In this document: one piece after another, positions 25,501 to 37,689 of the stretch | How positions within the stretch are numbered: the first letter of the stretch is position 1 | Layout: each line of letters starts with the position of its first letter | From: Cylicocyclus nassatus | Taxonomy: Eukaryota; Nematoda; Chromadorea; Rhabditida; Strongylidae | Assembly: GCA_958299035.1 (NCBI GenBank) | Contig: CATQJL010000112.1 | Span: forward strand, 42,908,833-42,972,832 | Direction: 5' to 3' | DNA length: 64,000 nucleotides | The notes under the pieces: model-generated | The model's input: only the letters and a program-made list of their open reading frames with translations | What the model was told of the DNA's origin: nothing | Databases searched by the model: none | Translations under genes and position numbers: made by a program

Positions 25501-28500
25501 CGTAAATCTAACCGGAAAGCTGACGAACTATTAGAAAGCACAACTGTATCGTGCATCCTCCAGAATTGTTTCTATTTAAACCATCAAAGTGGCTCCTTTC
25601 GATCGTTTTAACACTGTAACCTCACAAATTCAAGACGCTTATTTGAAGTTGACATGCCAAAACGATCGAAAGTCAGCCACGTTGATGGTTCATATGGAAA
25701 CAGTTCTGGTGATGCATACCAATCGAAGATCTAACGTAACTCTATACCAGTTACAGGAATAGTTACAAATACGATTAGTACTTAAACCTGTGTGTACACG
25801 ACTTCAACTTGTCAAAATACAATCTTTACGCGCAAAAATATTAGATTGTAACATAAGTTTTGCAACACTCAAGGGAAAAAACTTCATAGCTTTCACCAAA
25901 ATTTTTTTCTCATCTCCAGGGATTTCTATGAAGTATTTTTAGCAAATTTTTAACTTTCGTAATTGAACTAAACTAAAAACCAACTAAATTGAACCGAATT
26001 CCCCTCATATTAGTACTAACGTCCCTAGGAAACCAACAAAAGTCTGAGAGCATAAAAAATAAGATTGAGAGATTTTTTCAAAGGCAAAAGAAAAAAATGG
26101 AGTTTGAGTGCCATCACAAAATTGCCTTTATATTTACTGTAACCCACACCTGTAAAGGCGGAAATGATGCCAATTGGTACTCCTTTATCCACTGCTCATA
26201 TGCACCAAATATTAGACTTTGTCAAGGTTACTAGAGTTTTTCAGAAAAAAATGAAAAAATGTCTCGAAACTTATGTTACACCTAATACAAGCAAAGCGTT
26301 TGTTTACAACGAGTAAGCAGTGTTGAGCCACCAAGTTTGGTGTGTACATCCCCGTCAATGATAAAATTAGGAGAACGAGAGGAGTTATAAGTGTTTTTCG
26401 GTTTAGGTTGCTTTCGTTCAACCTGGGAGCACCCTGAAGTTGGCGGGACCAGGCAAAGTCTCAGGAATCTTCACAATTCTCCCCCTTCTTCACATAAATC
26501 AAATTTTTTACATAAATTCAATCTTTAGATCAAGCTCTATCTATGAGTGCGACCTAAGCTTAGCCCGCTATGCTTTGTTACCTCTCTTGATGATATAGAA
26601 GTTCGCATTTCGCTTCCTAATCTTTAATTTATTCTTGTCTTTTCTTTCCTTTAATCCACGTCTTTTTCCGCTGCAGATTATTAAAAACTTTCTACAAACA
26701 CTACAAAAGGTAACTCGTAATTTTCTGCAATGTCAAGGGGGTTCGTTTTTGGATTTCTCATATACCACCTCGTGCTGGGCTCTGCTCCGAGCCATTGCTC
26801 ATCGTTGGGCTCGCTCACAAAGAGCAAATATCGGATTGTTTAGTTATTCTAACATGCGTAGATCAGGCCGGATGTGTCGCACTCTTGGCGACAAGTGTAT
26901 GAAAGCAAACAACAGAATTTTGCGCAATTCTAGGCCCATGACAATAAGTCGATTTCCGGATAAATATAACCATCTATTCAACTGTACGAGGTTGAATACC
27001 TGATTTTTTGTGTGTGGTTTCTCCCGAACCTTACAAAATAGGCTACCAAAGTGCTAACATTACCATACCTTTAAAAGTTGATGTCATGTGCATCTTGAAC
27101 CTCAGATGAAAACTGAATTAGTCTTCACAAACCTTTTCTTTATATGTGAGTTGAGACTGGAAAAAATTTGAGTATTGAGTGAGAACGTGTCAGCGAATAG
27201 AGTTCCAGCTCGAAATTGTTGAAATTTTCTATTGTTTTGAAGAACCAAAGCCTTCGCAGAAAGACATGGGAATTGGAAATGACAAGTACCTCCCAAACAA
27301 GAGGCTCATACTTTAATCAAGTACCAATAATTGGCAAATTTCGTAACCAAATAATCTTTTTTATTCTTTTTCCTATCATTCTGAACGCAAAATTTTCTTG
27401 TATTGCATGAAATTACACCTTTGATGCTAACAATATCATGTTATCCTATACGATTATATGCATCAACTATACTCAATAAAACTCTGTTTCTGGTAGTATA
27501 CTATATTTTCCGCGAAGTCATAAATGATATATCTTGTTTGGCGCTAAAACATGCTTATGTACCTGAATGCTCGCATCTACATTTTCAGTGTGTGAAAGAT
27601 TTGGTTGTAGTCGGTTTTTTCGCTGTAACTAAGTAGATACATTAGCTTGAGGGATTTTTTTGATTTGTTGGAAATTATGGACGGGCTGCTATAGTGTCTA
27701 ATCCTGACAGAAGAACAAAGAACATAGACTACTCTTCAGCTCTTATTTTTTGATGTTTACTTCCCAGAGCTATTAGGTTAGCTAATAAATAAGTTCGGTC
27801 GCTTTCGCGGCTCTTACAGATACTGCAGACAAAATTTTTGTCCAGTATTTGGTATCTCTAAAAAGAGCACTTCAATAGGAATTGAATTTAAATTCTGTTT
27901 GAGTAGAACTTCTGTTCCGAGGAATCTGCAGAAAAGAGGGAAACCCCAATTTTCTCATAGTGTCAAATCTGAGGAGATTTGGTTCTTTTGATAAAAGATT
28001 TGAAGTAGCAGATCACAGTTTTTTGTTAATCTCTGAATAAAAAAAACTCTATATCAAATTACCGAAATGAAGTTGTCTACATTCATGACAGCATGAAAAC
28101 AAAGCTTTGGAAGTCAAAATATTTAGCTTTTGGAAATTTAGCCATGTTGGGGCATAGCTTTCTTTACAAATGATAGACAATCCTGAGTATTTGATATGTG
28201 GTTGAGGAAGCTTCAATCTATTTTTCCACAAAAATTATGAATAGGCAACACGAAAAATTCTTATGAAGATTTGTATACCAAACCGAACTTATTTTATAGC
28301 CAACCTAATATTACTCGATGTGTTCGTCATTGTAATTCTAGAAGCCATACGGCCACGACGGTCATGCAGACATCATTACTTGGCGAACGTGCACACCACC
28401 TCGGTGCTGCCTCTTCAAGGCGACAATGATGTCTTCTACAACGTCGTTTGCCACATGCCATCGACTCCAGAAGGGGCGATCGTCACTGAAGTTCAGTCGG

Positions 28501-31500
28501 GCCTGTCCAAGCCACATCGGGTCAGCGACAAGCAGAGCGTGAACTTCCAGTGAGTTTTACGATTAATGCTTATTGCTATGCATTATGTCAAATATGAGCA
28601 GGTTTTTGATTCCCAGCTGGCGTTCGCCCTCGCAAAAACGCTTTAGAAGTATCGAAATTCTAAGTAAGGACTAATATGGTGTTTGAATCTCACTAACTGC
28701 CTTAAGAGGGAGAATGTGAAAAAAGCTTACTGCTTATTGGGCGAAAAGAAATTCTAAAGATTTTTTTATAGTTTTTCTCAATCTCCATACCTTTATTAGG
28801 ATTCTCGACTTGAATATGTTGCGAGATATGGTACGATGGTCAGAATGTGAGCAGACGTTGTCCGTTAGATGGGAACGTGGTACCCATTCGGGCAGGTTAG
28901 TTCCCTGCCCTACTGTTTTTCCCATTTCTCAACCTCTATAACTTCCTTTCAGAGGGCATTTTATCGTGAGATCTCTTCTGAACGAAAGCCTTGATGTACT
29001 CTACATAGAGGGTAAGCAATCATATAACTTTTGCGATTATTTTGTTCAAAATGTTTTAGAAAATCCGAAGGCAGAGTATTTGCTTAGTGGACCAATGGCT
29101 GGAATTCGACATATCATACCAATGGAATGGGATCAAGATACATCGGCTACGATTGTTGCTTCATCGTTGACATGCAAGCAAAAAATCTTGACCGAGGATA
29201 ACTGTCTGTTTAGAACGAGGGTGAGCAAGTAGAAGAGATCTTGTAGTCAGCTGTCTGTGAAAATGCTTGAGATTGTGAAAGAACTCATAGTTTTACTCAA
29301 ACATAATCCATGCTGTGAAGAGCACTTTTTTTTATGTAGACAAACACTTGGCCTAATTTGATGTTGAATGTAAGCATGAAGTACCCTTTGATTCAAATGG
29401 ATTGAGGGCGGAAGTCGGGGCCTCGTGACCTAGTTAAGGGCAGAGAATGATTAGAGAGCAGGCGCGCGAAGAGAGACGCTAACTGCGTCGCAGGCGCGAG
29501 CGGTATTAATTAGATCAGCAAGCCCCGCCTTCCAGCTGCCATTCCAGTTGAATCAAAGGTTAATCATTTTGCAGAAAAAAATAGTTTCTGACAGCTTGAT
29601 CGTGCACCTGAAAGCTCTTAAAATGAACCATATTATCAAATTGGAAAGTCTTTAGCAAACTCTCTCCACCGTTTTGAAAATTTGTTTTTCATAGCAGTTG
29701 AGAAAAAGAAGTGCATTCTGAAGTTTAGCAAAATCCCGAAAGATCTAGAATTATTAGTGGAGTTCGCGAAATTCAAAGGCGTAGGCTCATAATTTCTTTT
29801 GCACAGATCTTTGGGGTTTGAATGATAGAAGATATATTTGGGCGCACCATTGAAGAAACTGGGTGTAATTTATACTTTTCAGGTGATGGTAAAGCTTGAT
29901 CCAAGCCCAATATGGACTTGGGAGTTCGCATTTCGAACTCATCGATCCGACCAAGTGTTGTTCACCCTGCGTACAATCAATTCCGAAAGCCTTCAAGCCA
30001 GGCTTGATAGAGGTAAACTTATTGTTAAGCGAGGTTTTCAGTGAGATGCCCCTATTCTAGATTTCTTTTTGCGAGTGGATTCCGGAAAGCCAATTCCAGT
30101 CGGTCAGCTTTCTGATGGGCGCTGGCATACGATGACTATCGAATCCGATGGTGAACAAGTTTCGGTAGCTGTGGACAATTCAAAGAAGATCCTACTTGTG
30201 GAAGTACACGACTTTACGTCAAGGTGAGTAAGATCTGCATCCAGCAACTATTCTGCCGCAGGGCTCGGCGCAGCTGGCACTGAGTCAAGCTGGATATTGT
30301 TTTTGGGACAAAAAGCAAAGGGGTTATCGTTTTTGTGGTTCCAAAAAAAACGCAAGTATTGCGACGATCTCTGGTCGTCGTTTCGTCCTTTTAAGGGTTT
30401 CTTACGTTTGGGGTTAGGGTCGTAGGAAATTTTCAAGATCAAAAGAGACTTTGTTTTGAAATTTTCCTGGTGCCAGCTCGTGCCGAGCCCTTCTGTCTCC
30501 TTGTTATCTGTTTTGCTGTTCTAGATTATGCAGAGACATGAATCTAGTTTTTATTTTCAGAGTTTCTGCCGTGGAGGTCGAAGTCGACGGTGAAATCTTG
30601 CTGATCGATGCAACGGATACGTTCGAAAATTGCGTACTGAATGAGAAAAGAAAGACAATGGGGTAGGTAAAGAAAATTATACGAGACTCTATACATAATA
30701 TCTCAAAAAAACAAGAAACACTTAGCAAATTTTTTGTTTGAGTTTCTTTTTTTGCAGACAATCGCAATTCATGCAAGCTTGTACTGGTTGTCAGTGTACA
30801 ATTCTTAATGGCATCTTCGAGAATTTTCCAGCACCTTCATGTGCTCATAATGGAGACGACGGTACGTAAAATGGTTACATTTCATACTCAGTTATTTTCT
30901 GAAAAATCTGATATGGTTGATATCGATTTTGGTATTTCAAAAAAATTTTATTTCGCAATTTTTTGCTCATTCTGATTGAATACAGCTCCTTACTCTGCGC
31001 CCTAGTTGCTTTACAATTTCCTAACGAACGAAAAGAAATACCCAGAAAGACCTTTCCAAGATGTGGAGGTTTCGAGTTTCTTTTACATGGATTTTTGAAT
31101 ATTAATTTTTACACTTTGGTAATTATTACATAATATCTTCTAATCAACTGAGTATCCACTGTTCTATTTGATTATTGACTACTAGATTATTTGATTATCT
31201 AATTCACACCACATTTCAAAACTCGCATCAACCCATAGATCAAATTCAATTTTGTTCGATTTCTGAAATATTCAGTCGCAAATTGCTAATACCTTGGTAC
31301 TTAACCAGGTTCAATTATCGCGAATCGTTATAAACTTTTTAATCTCAAACATATGAATGTGTCGTGATATATAAAGAAAGTCGTTTGCTGCATTTCCGAA
31401 TTTTTAATTTTTGATGGAAAAAAGTCTTTGCTAGTGAGCATATAATTTTTGTAGTCGCCAAATCTTCGAACGTTTTGCACTGTGTGCATCACATCTGCGC

Positions 31501-34500
31501 ACATCAAAATTTCGTTTTTGCAATTTATTGCGTGCTTACGTCGTCGTTCGTGATTCACCTTCGCAAATTTATTGCCGCATTCGCTTCAGTGAAAAACACT
31601 ATATGCATCACCTCGCATTGATATTACTATAGAATAGATGCTTTCGATAAGCGAGGGCACTTCGTTACTGTTCAAACACCCTTCCCCCAGAATTCGAATA
31701 AAAATTACAATAATAATATTTCAGCATATCGGCTTCTGCGTGAACCTGATCGTCTTTCCTTTTTCTACATCCCGGTTTCTTCCGACTCCCAGCATCTTAA
31801 ACCCATCATTCGTCTAGGGCTCACATACAAGAGCGAATCGGTAGAATTTTCTTCGTTTTTTTGCTACAACCACTAAACAGCACAATTCTTAGGACATCGG
31901 AATGCTACTGTTTGGATTTTGGCAAGAAGAAGACACAAAGGGTCGATTTCAAGTGCACTACAAGGATCGCCAACTCATAGCGATTTATTGCGAAAACAGC
32001 GGTGAAGAAGTATGCAAAGGCTGCTCCCTAACCAGACTTGAAGGTGAGCTTTTTTGTCGCTTGGTACCTCTCGAAAGTTTAGCGTGGAATTTTTTGTGAC
32101 ATGCACATGATTTATTCAAAAAGATAGGGTGTTCTGAGCAAAGTATTTGGAAAAAAGTGTTAGAAATTAATGTTCTAATGTAAGGTCAATCTCTCCTCCA
32201 GTTATCCGATGCGCATGATAAATAAAATTTTGCGATGCATCACTTTACCTTCTGCAAAATGGGACATTTCTACTGTTCAAAAACTTTATGTACAGCATGT
32301 TATCAAAGCTTTTTTACAGTCACTTCTGTAAACAGGGAATAAACATATACTAAGCTGCTGCATAAGTTCCGTGCTATTTTTTTGCCTTGTGTCTGAAGCA
32401 GCCGCTCTAGAAGATTTTCATTCGCAATGCGATACCATTGGTACCATTAGAAAGCGCTTTCCTTGCTCTTTTTAACACATGTCATATTCAGGGTGTCCCA
32501 AGAAAATGTTAACACTGTTTGATCGTTAATAACTCCGTTGCTTCCATGTCTTTCGCCAAGCTTGAGGTACAATTCTATCGAGCGAGGTTCAACTTAGATT
32601 TGCAGTATGGAGCGAATCATCGATCGACTTCATTACTGCAGGATTACGGTAGGAACTTCGACAAGAGTTTTAGACCATTGAAGGCCGTATTCTGCCACGG
32701 AACAAAACCAAACTAACCAAAAACTCCTACACTATGGTAATGGAAGCCGCTGATTTCAAATATGAAATTTTCACGTTACTATGATACTTCTATCCTAAGT
32801 GATCCTAGGTAAACCTTAATAAATGAATTTTTAGCATTTGTTAAAAATGTAATTACACCGTCAAAAAAGTTGAAAACACTCGTAAAAAGTTGTGTAGTGA
32901 AATCAGCGTGCGCAAAAACCCTAATACACGATTCTTCAGATTTTTGAAAAAAATTCTGTCAGGTGCATATTTCACCATTGATCCACATGGTAGAACTTCA
33001 AACCGTAATCACTAACGAAGGTAGATCGCAGTTTTGCTTTATACTGTAGATCTAAGCTGAACCTCGCTCTACAGAATGGTGCTTCAAGCTCGGCGAAAGA
33101 CATGAAAGCAACGGAGTCATCACGATCAAACACTGTTAACATTTTTTGGGACACCCTGTATAATAAAATTCCCGCTCTTACGAGGTTGCAGACCTATGAT
33201 CCCCAAATGGTCGAGACACCTTCTCAGCCAAGAAAATGTTTCTTGCGAGAGAATCTCCACAATATGCTCTCCAAGTCAAGTCCTTGTTTTGATCGCAGAA
33301 TAAGGGTGAATAGGTGAATAGTCCAGTATATGCATAAACTCACCTTCATGTAGTGTAAAACGTCTTGCTAGTAAAATTTGTTGTCAAGGTTAATTATTTG
33401 TACAAAAGTTCTGCAAGCAGTGACTTTCCGGGAATAGAGCTTGATGGGCCTAATGTTGGAGGTGCTAGAGTAAAGCAAGAGCTAACAGAACCCAGCCACC
33501 AAATACTTCTCACCCCACGCGGCAAATGTGAGATTTTCATAATTCGAAAATTGGCATACATACATGTACTGAAATGAAGTCGAAAAACGGCTTCGTTTTT
33601 ATTCGTTTAAAAAATCGACAGCAGTATATGTGTTAAGTATTATCAAAAAAATTGCTGAATTGTGGAGAAATGTAAAAATCCATCTATGCAGTAATTTACA
33701 CCAACACTTCCCATACTTGAATTTGGACTTTCCAAAAATAATCTTTACCCGTATTAGCTATTTGATTTAGATGCATTTTCCGTTATACCTAAAAAAGAGT
33801 AGTGGCACTTTAACAAATAATACTACTCAACCATGTTTTCAGTAGTTTCTTACGTTAGTCACTTATTTGACCAACACTTTGACCAAAGTCTATTGAGATA
33901 TGTAGAATCTCAAATTTCTTTGAGTCTTTGTGTTTTTGCACCTACCAACATGGCATTTCGAAAACTCGATAATCAAAAACTGTTTCACCGTGAACTAGAT
34001 GTTTGCGAATTATCGTCGACCCTCTTATCTTTCTGTGCTCGAACTAAAAGCAAGAGAAAGAATTCCAGGCTTTGGCAATGACCACTGGACGCGGATAGCA
34101 TTTTTTGAAGCCTACGGCGGTATCTCACTAGTTGCAGACAGAGCTATTTGTGTCCTCGACGAGCTGGGAAGTCACAACAACCTCTCTATAGCTGGTGAGA
34201 CTTGTTATCCGCTTATTATCTTGAGCATCTTGTAGTTTTGAATTCCAGAGATTTACTCAATCCCCGTACTTGCCACTGGCGGAGCAATCTTCCTCGGAGG
34301 CACTTACTACGAGAAAAAGAAATCAGGCTTGTATTTGCCAAGTTTTGAGCACAAATACTTTGAGAACACCAGGGAAAAAGTACCATCACTGAGAGTAAGT
34401 CAAAGTTTTTGTTATCAGTAGACTACATTGTTGGTGGTGTTTTTAGGGATGCCTGAAGGATGTGTTCATAGATGGAAAGTCTGTAGATCTTTCCTCGATA

Positions 34501-37482
34501 CATAGCAAGCAGATGGAGCAAACACTGGTTGATTCTGGCGATGACAGCGCCTATGCAATTCAGGTAAAAGTTTACTACAGCAAATTTTCTGAACAAAATT
34601 TATTTCTGTCATTTAGGTGGGATGTGTCGACTGCTCGCCAAGCTGTCCAGAAGGAGTTCGATGTCGTCCGACGGAACCTCGTCAACTAACCTTCGAATGC
34701 GATTGCTCAGACATCGAGGAATTCTCGCTGGGAGAGTGCAGATCCACCGAACGTAAGCCTGGAGCTACCTTCATTCCCCCCTCCCCCCCCCCCCCACTTC
34801 CTTTCTTCAACGATACCTCCTGCATTATTTTTCTCAGGACTGCGACCAAATCCACTTGTTCCACTCTCAACATTCCATATGGACACCTCAGCCGCCACAT
34901 TGCCTCTTATGCCGACTAAAGCAGCTCTCAGCAAGGTTTGTGCTCTTATCATTTCAGTTTCTGAATATGAATGATCCAGACTATTTAGGTATGGATAAAA
35001 ATCTCCCTACCCAAGCATGTTGACCGAGAAATTGTAGTCGCAGAGTTCAACTCCCATCGCGAAATGCTGTTTGTTGTTTTTGCTGCTGGAAAAAATCTCA
35101 TAGTTCCAAGATTATGTTAAGGTTCTACGTCTTCGTTGATTCTGATGGGATTGGCGTCCATGTTCATCCAAGTACCCAAGATCATTTCGACACAGTTGTT
35201 CGAGGTAAATAAGAAACTTTTTCGATCAAATTACAACTCACATCATGATCGCCCAGGATGATCCTAGGTCTTTCCGCTAAAACCCAAAATATTTTCAGAA
35301 AAAGTGCAACTCCCCGACGACCGTGTCCACCTGGTATCCATGGAACGAAAGTCTCCTTTGGGGACCCGTCCCACGTCGAGGAAGTTCGATCTCTTTGTAA
35401 GTATACCCAACCTTCCATTTTCCCCATAAAAATTCAGATTCAGATTGACGGCCTCCACAATGAGATTCCTGACGTAGCCAAGTACGCACTGAACAATGTG
35501 ACAGTCCGAGCCGTTGAGGACAGTGAGAATTTTATCACCGTCCATGGTAGAAAAAATATTGCAGAGTTGCTTAGTCGTAAATTTCTGAGGGTTTGATTTG
35601 CAGATATGGGAGTGGCGTATGAATTTGACGAGTATCATCCTTTCTTACATCATTCGACCAACAGACTACACCAGGTTTCGTTTGCACTTCCCGCCATTAT
35701 TTAATAGCGTAAAAAAGGATTTTTAAGGTTGATCTGCAGTCCATGTTGCTTCGACATCGCACTCGTGGACCAACAGAACCAGTGGCCACAGCAGATCCTT
35801 TCCTCTGGAAAAAAGTCACATCTCCATCGGAGAGACCGTCACCTTATGGAGAAATAGTGGAATACACTCCTGATGCGGAAGAACCGCAGAAGCTACGTAA
35901 GCGTTTGATTTACAACTCACCTAGATGAGTAAAATTTTACTTGTCTAAAGGTGAATGCTAAAGTTGGAGAGCATGATTTTTCGCAACACAGTCCAAAAAA
36001 ATTTTCTACGGAATCAATTCGATGTTTACACTACCAGTGAAATCATTTTACTCAATCAAGTTCCAAACATTACAGATCCTTTACCGTAAATTCTGCCTGT
36101 ATGTAGCAGTCTCCGTCATCGCAGCCACATACCAATAAATCTACTTTCTTGCATAGAGCAGTATCAAGCTTCTTCTTGCATATAGCTCCCTTCCTTCCCA
36201 TCCCTTTTCCCTTACAGCACTGAAAACATAGATGAGTTTAGAGCCTGGAATCAAATTCGTCGACTAATAGGGGCAAATAGAACCGAATTTTTTTTCCAAG
36301 GGGGCGACTCCACGCCCTTTGAAGAACAACTTAAAAATTCTTTTCAAAGTTTCGTGACCCTATACTCCAAAACATTTGAGAAGGGGAGGACGCCACAGCC
36401 ACACCCTCGATTGAAACTTTTTGAATTCTTTGGAAATTTTCAGAACAGTTTGTTATTCACATGGATAATATTAGATTATAATGTTTATAATTATAATATT
36501 ATAACTTGAGAACTCCGTTTTGTTCCTAGCCTTAGATGGAGTATTGTGTTGTTTCTATGCCATCCCCGAAATCAAAGGGTACTTGAGTCGCTTGCACAAT
36601 TTGGTAACTCAAGTACCCTTTCATTCAACTGGCTTGGCGGCTAAAAGGCGGGGCTGCGTGACCTAATTAAGGCTAAATAATGATTAGAGAGCACACGTGC
36701 GAAGAGACGCAGATTGCGTCGCGGGCGCGAGCGTCATTAATTAGGTCACAAAAAGCGCCTTCCAGCGCCAAGCCAGCTGAATCAAAGGTTAAATAACCTT
36801 CGAAAAGTTAGCGACCCTTCTTTGAGGAGAGCGAGAGGAACCCAGATGTACCGTTCAGCCTTTTTCTTAACACTTTCTATTTTCAGTTTCTGCTAGCTGG
36901 GTAATCTACTCACTTGTATTGACAACTGTACTATGCCTGCTGCTCACCATTTGCCTTCTTATCTATTGCTGCATCCTTCGAAGGCAAAAAAGACGCGGAA
37001 GCGAATGTAAGTCGATTTGAAGTTGGGATGATTAGTTAAGTATCTGAAAAACCCTTACAGCTTCTGATAGAGACCGCATTCTTCGAGACAGTCCAGACTA
37101 TTCAGTGAAGTTGCGATCAAACAAAACTGGTGAGTTCTTTGTAAAGAACATTTTTTCTATAATGAGTGAGATCATGCAGAATCCGAATCTTCATATGATG
37201 GAGATGGATCTATCGGTACTGATGACACGGATTTGAACGCCTATAGAGATATTCCTAGTCATCGTGTAAAGATTTATCGAGAATCGGTGGGTCACTGCTC
37301 GAAAGCTTACAGCTTCATCTAGTGGAATTCAACAACATATTCAGATGGTCTCCATACTGGTGCCGGGTATGGACCAACCGAGCGAGGCGATAGTGAAGAG
37401 GATACCGAGCACAAGCCGAGTGGTGAGCTCACCACTGTTGCCACCAAGCCCTGCTCCACTCGTTCGAGTGGATGACCAATGA
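22554..37482 (+). CDS. Caspr/neurexin-IV-type laminin-G receptor, single-pass membrane protein (ITX-1-like)
   Basis: A cell-surface adhesion receptor of the Caspr branch of the neurexin superfamily, in about 27 coding exons. Exons: 22555-22621, 28342-28549, 28800-28895, 28953-29011, 29060-29220, 29883-30012, 30061-30223, 30561-30662, 30758-30861, 31725-31840, 31893-32043, 33438-33527 (probable), 34069-34194, 34249-34394, 34447-34563, 34617-34752, 34838-34935, 34989-35068, 35104-35204, 35299-35396, 35438-35546, 35604-35674, 35728-35896, 36887-37006, 37061-37129, 37180-37286, 37345-37482 (TGA). All junctions are GT..AG and phases agree, giving about 1,043 aa. Domains: signal peptide 1-24; fibrinogen-like domain 25-197 (motif [12 protein letters not shown]); laminin G 198-363 ([12 protein letters not shown]); laminin G 364-612 ([11 protein letters not shown], closing [10 protein letters not shown]); Cys-rich EGF-like 613-657; divergent laminin G about 690-843; transmembrane helix 904-930 followed by RRQKRR; acidic/Ser-rich tail. 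There is no discoidin domain and no C-terminal PDZ ligand (ends RVDDQ). This fits C. elegans ITX-1 better than NLR-1; orthology is inferred. Confidence 0.88.
24975..25225. pseudogene. coding-like relic of unknown origin inside intron 1
   Basis: On the plus strand a Leu/Ala/Thr-rich peptide runs from about 24975 to 25103. After a stop and a frame change it continues from about 25112 ([20 protein letters not shown]). On the minus strand the same DNA gives [18 protein letters not shown], which faintly recalls LINE reverse transcriptase. Strand and family are uncertain. Confidence 0.2.
25560..25709. mobile_element. 150-bp palindromic MITE-like repeat
   Basis: CCAGAATTGTTTC...AACCATCAAAGTGGCT...TTCGATCGTTTT on the left is mirrored by AAAACGATCGAA...AGCCACGTTGATGGTT...GAAACAGTTCTGG on the right. 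The arms are about 50 bp with few mismatches. TGCAT occurs just outside each end. Confidence 0.65.
27773..28308. mobile_element. mariner-type MITE, family M1 copy 2
   Basis: Left end TTAGGTTAGCTAATAAATAA and right end TTATTTTATAGCCAACCTAA are inverted repeats flanked by TA (27771-27772, 28309-28310). The element has no open frame of note. It ends 33 bp upstream of the first base of exon 2 of the receptor gene, so its right arm lies where the branch point and polypyrimidine region are expected. Copy 1 is at 416-824. Confidence 0.85.
29382..29563. mobile_element. palindromic MITE, family P copy 2 (intron 5)
   Basis: Starts TACCCTTTGATTCAAATGG and ends CCAGTTGAATCAAAGGTTA, with the family GC-rich inner arms (CGGGGCCTCGTGACCTA and the inverted CAAGCCCCGCCTTCC). 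It lies in the intron between exons 29060-29220 and 29883-30012. Confidence 0.8.
30261..30490. mobile_element. 230-bp TIR element in an intron
   Basis: GGGCTCGGCGCAGCTGGCAC at the left is an imperfect inverted copy of GTGCCAGCTCGTGCCGAGCC at the right. No coding capacity. Located between exons 30061-30223 and 30561-30662. A clear target duplication was not found, so the superfamily is unknown. Confidence 0.65.
32489..33158. mobile_element. Tc1/mariner-superfamily foldback element in an intron
   Basis: Ends CAGGGTGTCCCAAGAAAATG and CATTTTTTGGGACACCCTG, with TA after the right end. The terminal match continues through GTTAACACTGTTTGATCG, an AACTCCGTTGC block, CATGTCTTTCGCC and AGCTTGA into the interior, so the element is a 670-bp hairpin with diverged arms. 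No transposase is recognisable. Confidence 0.75.
33438..33527 (+). CDS. probable in-frame 90-nt exon of the receptor gene, possibly alternative
   Basis: Flanked by an AG (33436-33437) and a GT donor (33528). Its length is exactly 30 codons and it joins phase 1 to phase 1 between exons 31893-32043 and 34069-34194, so the protein stays in frame with or without it. The encoded ILLTPRGK before CFGNDHW resembles the strand that precedes the D-x-x-W-H motif of laminin G domains, favouring inclusion. The acceptor is weak. In neurexins such laminin-G loops are known alternative-splice sites. Confidence 0.5.
36614..36791. mobile_element. palindromic MITE, family P copy 3 (intron before the transmembrane exon)
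   Basis: Starts TACCCTTTCATTCAACTGG and ends CCAGCTGAATCAAAGGTTA; inner arms GGCTTGGCGGCTAAAAGGCG and the inverted CGCCTTCCAGCGCCAAGCC. It shares the CGTCGCGGGCGCGAGCG centre with copies 1 and 2. Confidence 0.82.
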
Positions 37483-37679
37483 AGCTTCCAGTTCAATAGT
37501 TCATAGATCCGCCTGCGCTGACTGGCTTCCTGCGCCTCGCCTACTCGATGCTTTAGTCTTGACTGCCACATGTATCATATTTGTTTCCTAACATAATAAC
37601 GGTCGACATACCACAACCTCATCCCGTTGCACTTGATCTCACGGGTCTCTTTTTTTTGATTTGCTTCTTGTCATGTATT

Positions 37680-37685
37680 AATAAA
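37680..37685 (+). terminator. poly(A) signal AATAAA of the receptor gene
   Basis: AATAAA lies 198 bases after the TGA at 37480-37482, a normal 3' UTR length for a nematode gene. The next kilobase has no exon-like sequence. Confidence 0.6.
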
Positions 37686-37689
37686 CGCT

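Larger units (their letters stand above)
22622..28341 (+). other. 5.7-kb first intron of the receptor gene
   Basis: It separates the signal-peptide exon (ending in phase 1) from the fibrinogen-like exon (starting in phase 1), so no extra exon is needed. It contains a CT dinucleotide run (22963-22978), a 150-bp palindrome (25560-25709), a degraded coding-like patch (about 24,975-25,225) and a mariner-type MITE (27773-28308). The discoidin and first laminin-G domains of longer Caspr proteins were looked for here and not found. Confidence 0.7.

Noticed and set aside
26635..27003. 122-codon plus-strand frame in intron 1, with a good acceptor (TTCCGCTGCAG) and donor nearby
   Set aside because: The 33-nt segment between these sites contains a stop in the required phase, and the longer frame resembles no neurexin domain.
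34682..34952. Minus-strand frames antisense to the receptor's EGF-like exon
   Set aside because: Shadow of the coding exon and of the poly-C tract.
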